This document shows positions 18,276-26,657 of a stretch of DNA of 64,000 nucleotides, piece by piece; within the stretch, counting starts at the first letter, position 1; each line of letters begins with the position of its first letter. This DNA is from JASJAR01 sp038530285 (GTDB lineage: Bacteria > Pseudomonadota > Alphaproteobacteria > Rhodobacterales > Rhodobacteraceae). The notes under the pieces are model-generated. The model was not told the DNA's origin. It saw only the letters and a program-made list of their open reading frames with translations, and did not search any database. Location: NCBI GenBank assembly GCA_038530285.1, contig JBCBCY010000007.1, forward strand, positions 1 through 64,000, written 5' to 3'. A program made the position numbers and the translations under genes.

Positions 18276-18956
18276 CGCCTTTGAACAAATGCCGCGCGGT
18301 TCAGCCCCGTCCCAGGGCAGGGCCACATCCGCCAGGGCGACGACGTCACGCCGGGCCAGGGCCGGGAACTGCCGTGACAGCATCGCATGCAAAGCGGCGG
18401 TCTTGGCGCTGTCGGGATCAAGCGCGCGGCAACAGACGAATTCTTCGACCAGGGTGCCTTGTTGTTCCCATGCGTAGGACAAAAACGGCCGGTCTGGGTC
18501 GAAATCAACCAGATAGGGATCGTCTTGCTGAACATGCTCGCGCAGGGCTTTTAAGGGATGATACCGCGTCTGCGCGCGGGCCTGCCACTGCCAGACATGG
18601 GTCATCTCATGGGCAAGCCGCATCGCATCGCGCAGGGCCAATATCTCGGGGTAGCCTTCGACATAATCGTCTGACCAGAAGGGGTCGGTGAAATACATCG
18701 TCGAATCGATCGTCAGGCCCGGAAAGATCAGCACCTGCGGCCCCGTGCGCGGGCGGAAAATCCGTTCCCGACAGGTTGTGCGGGGCCGGGGCGGAATGTC
18801 AGCGGTGAACGCAGATGAGATCGAGCCGCGGGCAACTTTGACCACGTCCATGTCCACTGCGTCGCCGTGAACACTATGCAAAAACGCGCGCTCGGCCTGC
18901 GTCAGGGGACGTGCGGTGCAGGCCGCGAGGACCAGAAAAAGAAGAAGCCAGCGCAT
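18264..18956 (-). CDS. Putative lipoprotein with an HExxH zinc-peptidase motif
   Basis: A 230-residue protein with a short lipoprotein signal (LLLFLVLAAC, lipid-accepting C13). The sequence HEMTHVWQWQ places HExxH at residues 116-120. A pair of glutamates follows about 50 residues later (GTLVEEF, 171-172), the arrangement of a gluzincin metallopeptidase with a third zinc ligand. Four cysteines (TCRER, VCCRA, GICSK) could form disulfides outside the cytoplasm. I do not recognise a named family. Its 3' end runs into a hairpin next to lolD's terminal repeat. Confidence 0.7.
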   Translation of the reverse strand: MRWLLLFLVLAACTARPLTQAERAFLHSVHGDAVDMDVVKVARGSISSAFTADIPPRPRTTCRERIFRPRTGPQVLIFPGLTIDSTMYFTDPFWSDDYVEGYPEILALRDAMRLAHEMTHVWQWQARAQTRYHPLKALREHVQQDDPYLVDFDPDRPFLSYAWEQQGTLVEEFVCCRALDPDSAKTAALHAMLSRQFPALARRDVVALADVALPWDGAEPRGICSKARDP

Positions 18957-18992
18957 GGCCGGATTAGCGCGGATTCGCAGCGCCTTCGCAAG

Positions 18993-20327
18993 TCATCCGC
19001 GTGCAAAAGGGCGGTAGAAGACCACAAGCCCGGCAATCGCTGCGGCCAGAATGCCTGCCGGGACAAGTGTCAGCCCCGCCCGCAAGGCGTTCAATGCGCT
19101 GTCGGTTTGCGGGATCACGCCCTGGGTGGATTCCTGCCAGCCCGACAGCGACAAGATAACCCCCAGGATCAGGGGTGCGACCGCATTGGCAATCTTCTGA
19201 CCAAAGAGCCAGACGGCGGAAAACGCGCCTTCGATGGCCTGACCACTTGCCGCGCGCGTATCATCCATATGGTCTGGATAGATCGCCCAGGGGATTTGCT
19301 GGTAGGCGCCATTGGTAAAGCCCGCGGCCAGAAACAGCGCCGCCATCGGCGTGATCGATTGTGCGGGCAGCGCCTGCCACACCACCACCAGGACGCAGAC
19401 ATACAGCGCCAAGCCAATCACCAGCGCCCAGAACTTTCCCGCCGCAGCTGAGGTTTTGACCCAGATGTACTGGCTGATCACCGAGCCCAGAATGAACATC
19501 GCAAACAGGGTCGAGAAGATGCCAAGGGCACCTGCCAGGCCGGACAGCGGGCTTAGGCCGTCATCGGTGATAAGATAAAGAGCGGCCAATTGCAGACCGG
19601 CTGCAATGATCGCGACACCCAGTGTCATCACGCCGTAAACGATGACAAGTGTCGTAAACCCGCGGTTTTGCAGCAAAAGCCCCATGACCTCGCGCGCCTT
19701 TGCCGGGGCGGGGGCGGCGATGCGGGGGGCGGTGCGGGTGGCCCAGAGCATGCCCCAGATGGTGATGATGATCAAAGGCGTGACCAGGGCGACCGCGCGG
19801 AAGTAGCCCTCGCGGGTATCGCCGGCCATCGCGGGGATCACCGCACCTGCCATCAACAGACCCAGGGACGCAAACGTCATGCGAAACGCCATCATGGTCG
19901 AGCGTTCGCGGGGGTCGTCCGTCATTTCGCCGGCCATCGCACCGTAAGGGATCGCGACAAAGGTGAACCCGATGGTGGCAGCAACAAAGGCCACGAACAC
20001 CCAGGCCAGATTGCCCTGCCAGTCCATACCTTGGGGCACGGCGAACATGGCCAGAATTCCCCCGCTAAGTATGAGTGATCCTGCAAAAATCCAGGGCGCC
20101 CGTCGACCCCAGCGGCCGGTGGTCCGGTCGGACAAATACCCCACCAAAGGGTCGGTCACGACGTCGAAGGCCAAGACCGCGAAGGTCACGAAACCGGCGA
20201 CACCTGCGGGCACACCAAGGAAGGTCGTGAGGTAGGTAAAGACCAAAAGCTGTTTGACGACGACAAAGACGTTGATCCCCATGTCGGCCAGACCCCAGCC
20301 TGCTTTTTCGCGGAAATTGAGCGCCAT
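18993..20327 (-). CDS. MFS transporter, GPH (MelB-like) sugar:cation symporter family
   Basis: A 444-residue protein with twelve predicted membrane segments. The stretch FDVVTDPLVGYLSDRTTGRWGRRAPWIFAGS (residues 50-80) is the hallmark of the glycoside-pentoside-hexuronide:cation symporters, and MTDDPRERSTMMAFRMTFASLGLL is the conserved second-half loop. Substrate cannot be read from sequence and no sugar-degrading gene is adjacent. It diverges from the oxygenase gene at 20522. Confidence 0.88.
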   Translation of the reverse strand: MALNFREKAGWGLADMGINVFVVVKQLLVFTYLTTFLGVPAGVAGFVTFAVLAFDVVTDPLVGYLSDRTTGRWGRRAPWIFAGSLILSGGILAMFAVPQGMDWQGNLAWVFVAFVAATIGFTFVAIPYGAMAGEMTDDPRERSTMMAFRMTFASLGLLMAGAVIPAMAGDTREGYFRAVALVTPLIIITIWGMLWATRTAPRIAAPAPAKAREVMGLLLQNRGFTTLVIVYGVMTLGVAIIAAGLQLAALYLITDDGLSPLSGLAGALGIFSTLFAMFILGSVISQYIWVKTSAAAGKFWALVIGLALYVCVLVVVWQALPAQSITPMAALFLAAGFTNGAYQQIPWAIYPDHMDDTRAASGQAIEGAFSAVWLFGQKIANAVAPLILGVILSLSGWQESTQGVIPQTDSALNALRAGLTLVPAGILAAAIAGLVVFYRPFARG

Positions 20328-20521
20328 TTGACCCCTCCCAAGGCGCCGAAACGCTAGCGCCGGCGGGCCCGGGCGGGAAGGGCGACGTGGCGTAAAACGG
20401 GCAGGAAACCACTCAGGTATTGCTGCCTGTTTTCATCGCAGAGGTGGAATTTGCGTATTTGAAAAGCGAAGAAGGCCGAAGGCGCGCTTGACCTTGCCGG
20501 CGAGCCGCGTTTGGGTGGCCT

Positions 20522-21454
20522 ATGGTTGATATTCCTGTTCTGGATTGGTCGCGTTTTGCCGGTGGAAGCGACCGCGAGGGGTTCGTGGCGGACCTGTCTG
20601 TGGCCTGCCGCGACACCGGGTTTTTTCTGCTGATGGGCCACGGCGTGCCGCAATCGGTGATCGATGACACGCTGGCGGCGGGCGATGCGTTTTTCGCCCT
20701 GCCGGTGGAAGAGAAAGCCAAGCTGGATATTCGCAAAGTCGGCGCCAACCGTGGCTGGTCAGGGTCGGGGACGGAAAACCTGGATGACAGCACGCCGGGG
20801 CAGGTGGATTTGAAAGAGGCGTTCAATACGGGGTTGGAGTTTGCGCCCGGTGACCCGCGCCTGACCGAGCAGCCCTTTCGCGGCATGAACGCCTGGCCCG
20901 ATGTGCCGGGGTTTCGCGCGGCGTTCATGGCCTATTTCGATGCGGTGCTGGCCTTGGGCGTGGATATTCACCGGGCGATTGCATTGGATTTGGGGTTACC
21001 GGAAGAGTATTTCACGCCGCATCTGGATGAGCCTTTGGCCACCTTGCGGATGTTGCGGTATCCGGGCGGATCACGCGAGGATGGCATCGGGAATTTTATT
21101 GGTGCTGGGGCGCATACCGATTATGGGTCGATCACGGTGCTCTATTCAGACGGCGAGCCTGGGTTGCAGGTGCAACCGCGCGGGCGGGATTGGGTCGATG
21201 TGCCCCAAGTGCCGGGGGCGTTTATAATCAACATCGCCGATTGCCTGATGCGCTGGACCAATGACATCTATGTCTCGACGCCGCACCGTGTGCTGGTGCC
21301 TAAAAACGTGCGCCGGTCGATTGCGTTTTTCCTGGACCCGAACCCGGGGTCGGTGATTGAGGCTTTGCCCGGCACGGGGGAGGCGAAATATCCCCCGATT
21401 ACGAGTGCCGAGTATTTGCAGATGCGGTTGGACGCGACTTATGCGGCGGAGTAG
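20522..21454 (+). CDS. 2-oxoglutarate/Fe(II)-dependent oxygenase (isopenicillin N synthase-like)
   Basis: A 310-residue dioxygenase. The N-terminal DIOX_N-type region begins VDIPVLDWSRF and includes ACRDTGFFLLMGHGVP. The iron ligands are H198 and D200 (AHTDYGSITVL) and H255 (STPHRV), and R265/S266 (RRSIAFF) should bind the 2-oxoglutarate carboxylate. In bacteria such proteins act on diverse small molecules; the substrate here is unknown. The 194-bp divergent region with the MFS gene contains only a degenerate repeat-like stretch around 20450-20480. Confidence 0.88.
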   Translation: MVDIPVLDWSRFAGGSDREGFVADLSVACRDTGFFLLMGHGVPQSVIDDTLAAGDAFFALPVEEKAKLDIRKVGANRGWSGSGTENLDDSTPGQVDLKEAFNTGLEFAPGDPRLTEQPFRGMNAWPDVPGFRAAFMAYFDAVLALGVDIHRAIALDLGLPEEYFTPHLDEPLATLRMLRYPGGSREDGIGNFIGAGAHTDYGSITVLYSDGEPGLQVQPRGRDWVDVPQVPGAFIINIADCLMRWTNDIYVSTPHRVLVPKNVRRSIAFFLDPNPGSVIEALPGTGEAKYPPITSAEYLQMRLDATYAAE

Positions 21455-21503
21455 GGCGGGATTTATTTTGCCGGGATTGGTGGGGTGAAACCCCATCCCG
21501 CTC

Positions 21504-22262
21504 TTAAACGCGTTGAAAGTGAGCCATTGGCGTTAGCATTGCATAATTGGGGGGGATTAGACGTTCGCGGTCGGATCCTACTGAAATACCCGCCCGGCAA
21601 CCTTCGATAGTTAAATCAGTCATAGATGTCCGGCCCATATCAAAAGTTTCGTTGGAAAGTTCATAAGTCTGACCACCCAACGTAATGCAACCGGTGAACA
21701 CGGCATCGTCCCCTCTAAGATCAATCGTTAAGAAATTCTCTCCTTGCTTCTTTCTAAACTGCACGAAATTTGTCCTAAAATTAATGTCCCAAGAGTTTTT
21801 ATGATTTACGAGGAGATTATTTTCTCGGACTTCTACTTCAGGCCACCAGTTGCTGTCAGGGAGCCATAGATTAAATACTGACTGGTTCTCGAATATTTTG
21901 TACCGGATAATGGGCACTCCATAGAATTCTAAAATCGTTGGTGTGTTAATAAATCTATTGCCACCTAGTAGAAAAGTCTGTTGGAGCTTGTTAGTGCCAA
22001 GTAAACCGTGTAGCCGCCCGTTTCTCTTATTTATTGGGTTTAGTTTGAGCTCGTAGCTGATGTCTCTGCTGAGCTTTCCATATTCTGTGTGATGTGTAGG
22101 GCAAAGAGCCACCATGTGTTCGGGATTATGGTGGTTTAGTTCTGCCCAAGGAATAATATGATGGTATTCGAGGATGGGATTGCCACATACGGGGCAACCA
22201 AAACAGACCTCTTGCCTTAGCGTACGCTTAACGGGATCGGGTATTCTTCGTGTTAAGCTCAA
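21504..22262 (-). CDS. HNH endonuclease, AT-rich, translationally coupled to parE
   Basis: A 252-residue protein with an N-terminal zinc-stabilised HNH domain: CPVCG, EYHHIIPWAELNHHNPEHMVALC and PTHH within residues 22-58, supplying the metal-binding histidines and the four cysteine/histidine zinc ligands. The remaining 190 residues look beta-rich (FLLGGNRFINT, FLTIDLRGDDAVFTGCITLGG) and resemble the C-terminal domain of stand-alone HNH proteins. Translation most likely begins at a TTG that shares bases with the parE stop (TTGA, 22259-22262). A GGAGGAG sequence inside the last parE codons sits 8 nt upstream. The coding region is visibly AT-richer than both neighbours, a sign of recent acquisition. 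Target and biological role are unknown. Confidence 0.8.
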   Translation of the reverse strand: MSLTRRIPDPVKRTLRQEVCFGCPVCGNPILEYHHIIPWAELNHHNPEHMVALCPTHHTEYGKLSRDISYELKLNPINKRNGRLHGLLGTNKLQQTFLLGGNRFINTPTILEFYGVPIIRYKIFENQSVFNLWLPDSNWWPEVEVRENNLLVNHKNSWDINFRTNFVQFRKKQGENFLTIDLRGDDAVFTGCITLGGQTYELSNETFDMGRTSMTDLTIEGCRAGISVGSDRERLIPPNYAMLTPMAHFQRV

Positions 22263-24217
22263 ACATCCAACTCCTCCACAAACCGTGCATTCTCCTGAAT
22301 ATATTGAAACCTCAACTCCGGTTTCTTTCCCATCAGTCGTTCCACCAGATCGCCGGTTTCACCTGGTTCATCCTCATCAATCGTAACCCTAATCAATTTC
22401 CGGCTGCCTGGGTCCATCGTGGTTTCTTTCAGGTCCTTGGCATCCATCTCGCCCAGGCCTTTAAACCGTGAACTGTCGATCTTGCCCTTGCCGCCCAGCC
22501 CCTTTTCGATCCAGGCGGCACGCTCGGCCTCATCCAGGCAATAGACCCGCTTTGCCCCTTGGGTCAGACGAAACAGCGGCGGGCAGGCCAGATAGAGATG
22601 CCCCTGGTCGATCATCGGGCGCATCTGGGTGAAAAAGAAGGTCATCAACAGCGACGCGATATGGGCGCCGTCGACATCGGCGTCGGTCATGATGATGACC
22701 TTGTCATAGCGCAGGTCTTCGACGTTGAACCGCGTGCCTAGCCCGGCCCCCAGCGCCTGGCAGAGATCGGCGATTTCCTTGTTGTCAGACAACTTGCCCG
22801 AGGCCGCGCCGAGGACGTTGAGGATTTTGCCGCGCAGGGGCAAAAGCGCCTGGGTTTTCCGGTCGCGCGCCATTTTGGCCGAGCCGCCCGCGCTGTCGCC
22901 TTCGACGATGAACAACTCGGTGCCTTCGCGCGCGGTGTTCGAACAATCGACCAGCTTGCCGGGCAGGCGGAGTTTTTTGGTGGCGGATTTGCGGGCAGTT
23001 TCTTTTTCCTGCTTGCGGCGCAGGCGTTCTTCGGCGCGCAGGATCAGAAAGTCTAATATCGCACCTGCGGCCTTGGTGTCGGAGGCCAGCCAGGTGTCGA
23101 AACGATCGCGCACGGCGCCTTCGACATATTTTTGCGCAGCCTCGGTCGACAGCCGGTCCTTGGTCTGGCCGACAAATTGCGGCTCGCGAATAAAGACCGA
23201 CACCAGCGCGCCTGCGCCTGTGGTGAGATCATCGCGGGTGATCTGCTTGGCTTTCTTCTGGGAAATCCGCTCGCCGTAGTCGCGGATGCCTTTGAGGATG
23301 GCCGCCCAGAAGCCGGCTTCGTGTGTGCCGCCCTCTGGCGTCGGGACGGTGTTGCAGTAAGATTGGATGAAGCCATCGCGCGCGGACGTCCAGTTGATGG
23401 CCCATTCGACCTTGCCGGGGACGCCGAACTTTTCTTTGAAGTCGACAAGGCCCGCGAAGGGTGCATCGGCATAGGTGGTGGCCGTGCCGATGGTTTCAGA
23501 CAGGTAATCGGCCAGCCCGCCGGGGAAGTGAAAGGAGGCCTCCATCGGGGTGTCGCCGTCTTCGACCGCCGATTTCCAGCGGATTTCGACGCCCGAGAAC
23601 AGATAGGCCTTGGAGCGCGCCATTTTGAACAGGCGGGCGGGTTTGAGTTGAAGCGCGCCGAAGATCTCGGCATCGGGGTGAAAGGTCACGGATGTGCCGC
23701 GCCGGTTGGGGGCGGTGCCGATCATTTCGAGTTTGCCCTGGGGCAGGCCGCGCGAAAACTCCATCGCGTAGAGTTCTTTGTTGCGGGCGACTTCCACGCG
23801 CAGATGATCTGACAGGGCGTTGACGACCGATGAGCCGACGCCGTGCAGCCCGCCGGAGGTTTCATAGGCGTCGCCGGAGAATTTACCGCCCGCGTTCAGG
23901 GTGCAAAAGATCACTTCAAGCGCGGATTTCTCCGGCAGTTTGGGGTGCGGATCAATAGGAATGCCGCGGCCGTTGTCGCGCACGGTGACCGAGCGGTCGG
24001 CGTGAAATTCGATCTCGATCCGGGTGGCGTGGCCTGCGACGGCTTCGTCCATCGAATTGTCGACGATTTCGGCCACCATATGGTGCAGCGCGCGGTCGTC
24101 CTTGCCGCCGATATACATGCCCGGACGCAGGCGCACGTGTTCCATGTCGTCGAGCACCTCGATTGAGGTTGCATCGTATGTATCGGCGGTTTTGCCGGAA
24201 AGAAGATCGTCGGCCAT
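22259..24217 (-). CDS. parE: DNA topoisomerase IV subunit B
   Basis: ATPase subunit of the decatenating type IIA topoisomerase. The 652 residues show the GHKL ATP-binding domain (EIVDNSMDEA, VRDNGRGIPIDPHP, GGLHGVGSSVVNALS), the transducer region, and the TOPRIM domain (LFIVEGDSAGGSAKMARDRK, then PLRGKILNV and MTDADVDGAHIASLL). Length and the ParE-style region after TOPRIM distinguish it from GyrB. parC is not in the window. Its last codons supply the ribosome binding site for the HNH gene. Confidence 0.96.
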   Translation of the reverse strand: MADDLLSGKTADTYDATSIEVLDDMEHVRLRPGMYIGGKDDRALHHMVAEIVDNSMDEAVAGHATRIEIEFHADRSVTVRDNGRGIPIDPHPKLPEKSALEVIFCTLNAGGKFSGDAYETSGGLHGVGSSVVNALSDHLRVEVARNKELYAMEFSRGLPQGKLEMIGTAPNRRGTSVTFHPDAEIFGALQLKPARLFKMARSKAYLFSGVEIRWKSAVEDGDTPMEASFHFPGGLADYLSETIGTATTYADAPFAGLVDFKEKFGVPGKVEWAINWTSARDGFIQSYCNTVPTPEGGTHEAGFWAAILKGIRDYGERISQKKAKQITRDDLTTGAGALVSVFIREPQFVGQTKDRLSTEAAQKYVEGAVRDRFDTWLASDTKAAGAILDFLILRAEERLRRKQEKETARKSATKKLRLPGKLVDCSNTAREGTELFIVEGDSAGGSAKMARDRKTQALLPLRGKILNVLGAASGKLSDNKEIADLCQALGAGLGTRFNVEDLRYDKVIIMTDADVDGAHIASLLMTFFFTQMRPMIDQGHLYLACPPLFRLTQGAKRVYCLDEAERAAWIEKGLGGKGKIDSSRFKGLGEMDAKDLKETTMDPGSRKLIRVTIDEDEPGETGDLVERLMGKKPELRFQYIQENARFVEELDV

Positions 24218-24435
24218 GCTCGCTGCCCTTTGTTTGTTGGGGAAAGGTTACGCGCCTGGGCGGCGGGGGGCAATGGCGTCGGCATGTGCTGAAGAGCGCA
24301 TAATCGCGCCTTTGGCCCGGCTTTGTATACGAAATCTTAACGATAAACCGGGAAGCTTGCGTTGATCCGATTTCCTGCTAATCCCACGCCAGTATTGGTA
24401 GCGAACCATGTTGGTTTGCGAAGTGGTGAGTAAAA

Positions 24436-25179
24436 ATGAGAACATCCCTGGCACTTGCGGCCGTTTTGGCCATGGCATCCGTTTCCGCACAGGCGGCGAC
24501 GATTTCGGTCACTGACTTTTCGAAATCTGCGTATGACGCTGCTGTCGGCACGATGAGCCAGGCGGTGGTCGAAGATTTCGAAAGCTTCGGTGAGGGCAAT
24601 GTGGCCGACGGCTGGTCGGCGTCTGCGGTCGGTGCGTTTTCCTCGGCCGGTGGCGTGGGCAGCGGTGGGACCGTGAACGACGATGTCTCAAGGGGCAATT
24701 TTGCGGGCAATGACGGCGCGCTTCTGGCAATCCGGGACGGCAATGTCTATGGCCGCTCAAGCACGACGTCGGCTTTGACGGGCGATGCTGAAGACAACAT
24801 GTTCCTCGACAGCAACGACACGTTTGGAATTTCATGGGTCGCGTCGCTGGGTGGTCAGGCGTTCAACCGCATCTTGCTGACCATGACTGATGCCGCCGAG
24901 TTTGGCGCGATCATGCGCATCACGGTTGGCGACAGCGTTTACGAGGCGACATCGCTGGGCAACGCCAATCCCCAGCTTGTGGACATTCGCTTTGAGACGT
25001 CCGTTACGGTCGCAAATATTCTGTTTGAGCATCAAAAGAATGGCAGCGCGTCCCGCAATGACGGCTTTTCGCTGGACGACATCACGCTGAGCGCGGTGCC
25101 TTTGCCAGCGGGCGCATGGCTGCTGCTGAGCGGTTTTGGTGCCCTGTCGGTGATGCGCCGGCGCCGCGGGCGCGCATAA
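24436..25179 (+). CDS. VPLPA-CTERM sorting-domain surface/exported protein
   Basis: A 247-residue protein with a signal peptide (MRTSLALAAVLAMASVSAQA) and a C-terminal sorting tripartite signal: VPLPAGAW, a hydrophobic helix LLLSGFGALSVM, and the basic tail RRRRGRA. This is the VPLPA variant of PEP-CTERM signals that is cut by an exosortase and is common in Rhodobacteraceae. The mature domain is low in cysteine and rich in Ser, Gly and Asp, compatible with a beta-sandwich surface protein; its ligand is unknown. No exosortase gene lies in the window. A good terminator follows. Confidence 0.9.
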   Translation: MRTSLALAAVLAMASVSAQAATISVTDFSKSAYDAAVGTMSQAVVEDFESFGEGNVADGWSASAVGAFSSAGGVGSGGTVNDDVSRGNFAGNDGALLAIRDGNVYGRSSTTSALTGDAEDNMFLDSNDTFGISWVASLGGQAFNRILLTMTDAAEFGAIMRITVGDSVYEATSLGNANPQLVDIRFETSVTVANILFEHQKNGSASRNDGFSLDDITLSAVPLPAGAWLLLSGFGALSVMRRRRGRA

Positions 25180-25201
25180 GACACAACGATTGTGCAGCTG
25201 G

Positions 25202-25236
25202 AAAGCGCCTCGGCCAAGCGGTCGGGGCGCTTTTGT
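25202..25236 (+). terminator. Rho-independent terminator of the VPLPA-CTERM gene
   Basis: Inverted repeat AAAGCGCC (25202-25209) and GGCGCTTT (25226-25233) with further pairing inside (CGGCC with GGTCG), followed by TTTTGT. It lies 23 nt past the stop codon. Confidence 0.85.
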
Positions 25237-25289
25237 ATTGGGCAAGGCGATGTGTTGCGGTTGGCCGCACAGGCGTCTAGTGCTCGGCC

Positions 25290-26657
25290 ATGGAACACAA
25301 GTCTGACGCCATTGCCGTGGCGCCAGGGGGCCGCGAAATTCGCGGCCTTCTGGCGCTTGGTCTGCCCCTGATCGGGAGCAGAGTGGCGCAGTTTGCCGTT
25401 GGCCTGACAGATACGGTGATGATGGGGTGGTACAGTATCGACGGGCTGGCCGCCCTGACGATTGGCGCCACGGTCTTTTTTGTGCTGTTTCTGGTGGGCA
25501 CCGGGCTGACGACGGCGGTCACCCCGATGGTGGCAAGTGCACTGGCCGAAGGCGATACGCGCCAGGCCCGGCGGGTGACCCGTATGGGTCTGTGGTTGGC
25601 GGTGATCTATGGCGCCCTGGCCCTGCCGGTGATGCTTGCGGGCACGCCGATATTGCTTCTTTTGCGCCAGGAACCGGTGGTGGCAGAGCTGGGCGGGGCC
25701 TATCTGGCGATTGCCGGGTTGGGGTTGATCCCGGCTTTGATCATGGCGACGCTGACGAGTTTTCTCGCCGCTGTTGAAAAGACACGCGCCGTCCTTTTGG
25801 TGACGATTGGCGTGGCGCTTTTGAACGTTGTCGTGAATTACGCGCTGATCTTTGGCAACCTCGGGATGCCGGAGTTGGGCATTCTCGGGGCTGCGGTCGC
25901 CTCGGCGACAATCAACCTGGCGGGTGCGATCGCGCTGATGCTGTATGCGGTGCGCGCGGCGCCGGAATACGGGCTGTTGCAAAACATTCACCGGCCCGAT
26001 TGGCCCGCGTTCGGTCAGGTGTTCCGGCTTGGCTTGCCGATTGGGCTGACCTGGTTGGCGGAGGTGGGGCTGTTCGGTATGGCCGGCGTGATGATCGGCT
26101 GGGTCGGCAAGGTGGAACTGGCCGCCCACGGGATTGCGCTGCAGATCACGAGTGCGACGTTCATGGTGCATCTGGGACTGAGCCAGGCGGCGACCGTGCG
26201 CGCGGGCTCGGCCTGGGGGCGGCGGGACCGGGATGCGTTGCGGCGCATCGCAAAGGCCGGATTCATCCTGTCGATGGGGTTCGTCGCCCTTACGATCGCA
26301 GTGTTTTTGACCGTGCCAGAGCTTTTGGTGGGCCTGTTCGTAGACCCCGCAGCGCCTGAGCGCGGCGTGGTGGTGGCGATGGGGGCGACGTTGCTGGCCT
26401 GCGCGGCCTTGTTCCAGCTGGTGGATGCTGGCCAGGTGATGGCGCTGGGCGTTTTGCGCGGCACGCAGGACACGCGCGTGCCGATGATCATCGCGGCTAT
26501 CAGCTATTGGGGCGTAGGGACCCCTGCGGCCTATGTGCTTGGGTTCGCGCTGGGGTTCGGCGCGCCCGGGGTCTGGTTGGGTCTGGTGGCGGGGCTGACG
26601 GTGGCGGCGGTTCTTTTGAACCGAAGGCTGTGGCGCGGGCTAGCCGAGCGTTCTTAG
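25290..26657 (+). CDS. MATE family efflux transporter
   Basis: A 455-residue protein with twelve membrane segments in two related halves (LALGLPLIGSRVAQFAVGLTDTVMMGWY for the first, FRLGLPIGLTWLAEVGLFGMAGVMIGWVG for the second). These are the usual MATE signatures of the NorM branch, which exports cationic drugs and metabolites using Na+ or H+. No local regulator or synthesis gene is present. The 3' end overlaps the convergent ptsP gene by 18 bp. Confidence 0.92.
   Translation: MEHKSDAIAVAPGGREIRGLLALGLPLIGSRVAQFAVGLTDTVMMGWYSIDGLAALTIGATVFFVLFLVGTGLTTAVTPMVASALAEGDTRQARRVTRMGLWLAVIYGALALPVMLAGTPILLLLRQEPVVAELGGAYLAIAGLGLIPALIMATLTSFLAAVEKTRAVLLVTIGVALLNVVVNYALIFGNLGMPELGILGAAVASATINLAGAIALMLYAVRAAPEYGLLQNIHRPDWPAFGQVFRLGLPIGLTWLAEVGLFGMAGVMIGWVGKVELAAHGIALQITSATFMVHLGLSQAATVRAGSAWGRRDRDALRRIAKAGFILSMGFVALTIAVFLTVPELLVGLFVDPAAPERGVVVAMGATLLACAALFQLVDAGQVMALGVLRGTQDTRVPMIIAAISYWGVGTPAAYVLGFALGFGAPGVWLGLVAGLTVAAVLLNRRLWRGLAERS

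Noticed and set aside
20440..20480. Third copy of the dispersed repeat before the oxygenase gene
   Set aside because: It shares only a short GTATTTGAAAAG-like stretch and lacks the hairpin, too little to call a copy.
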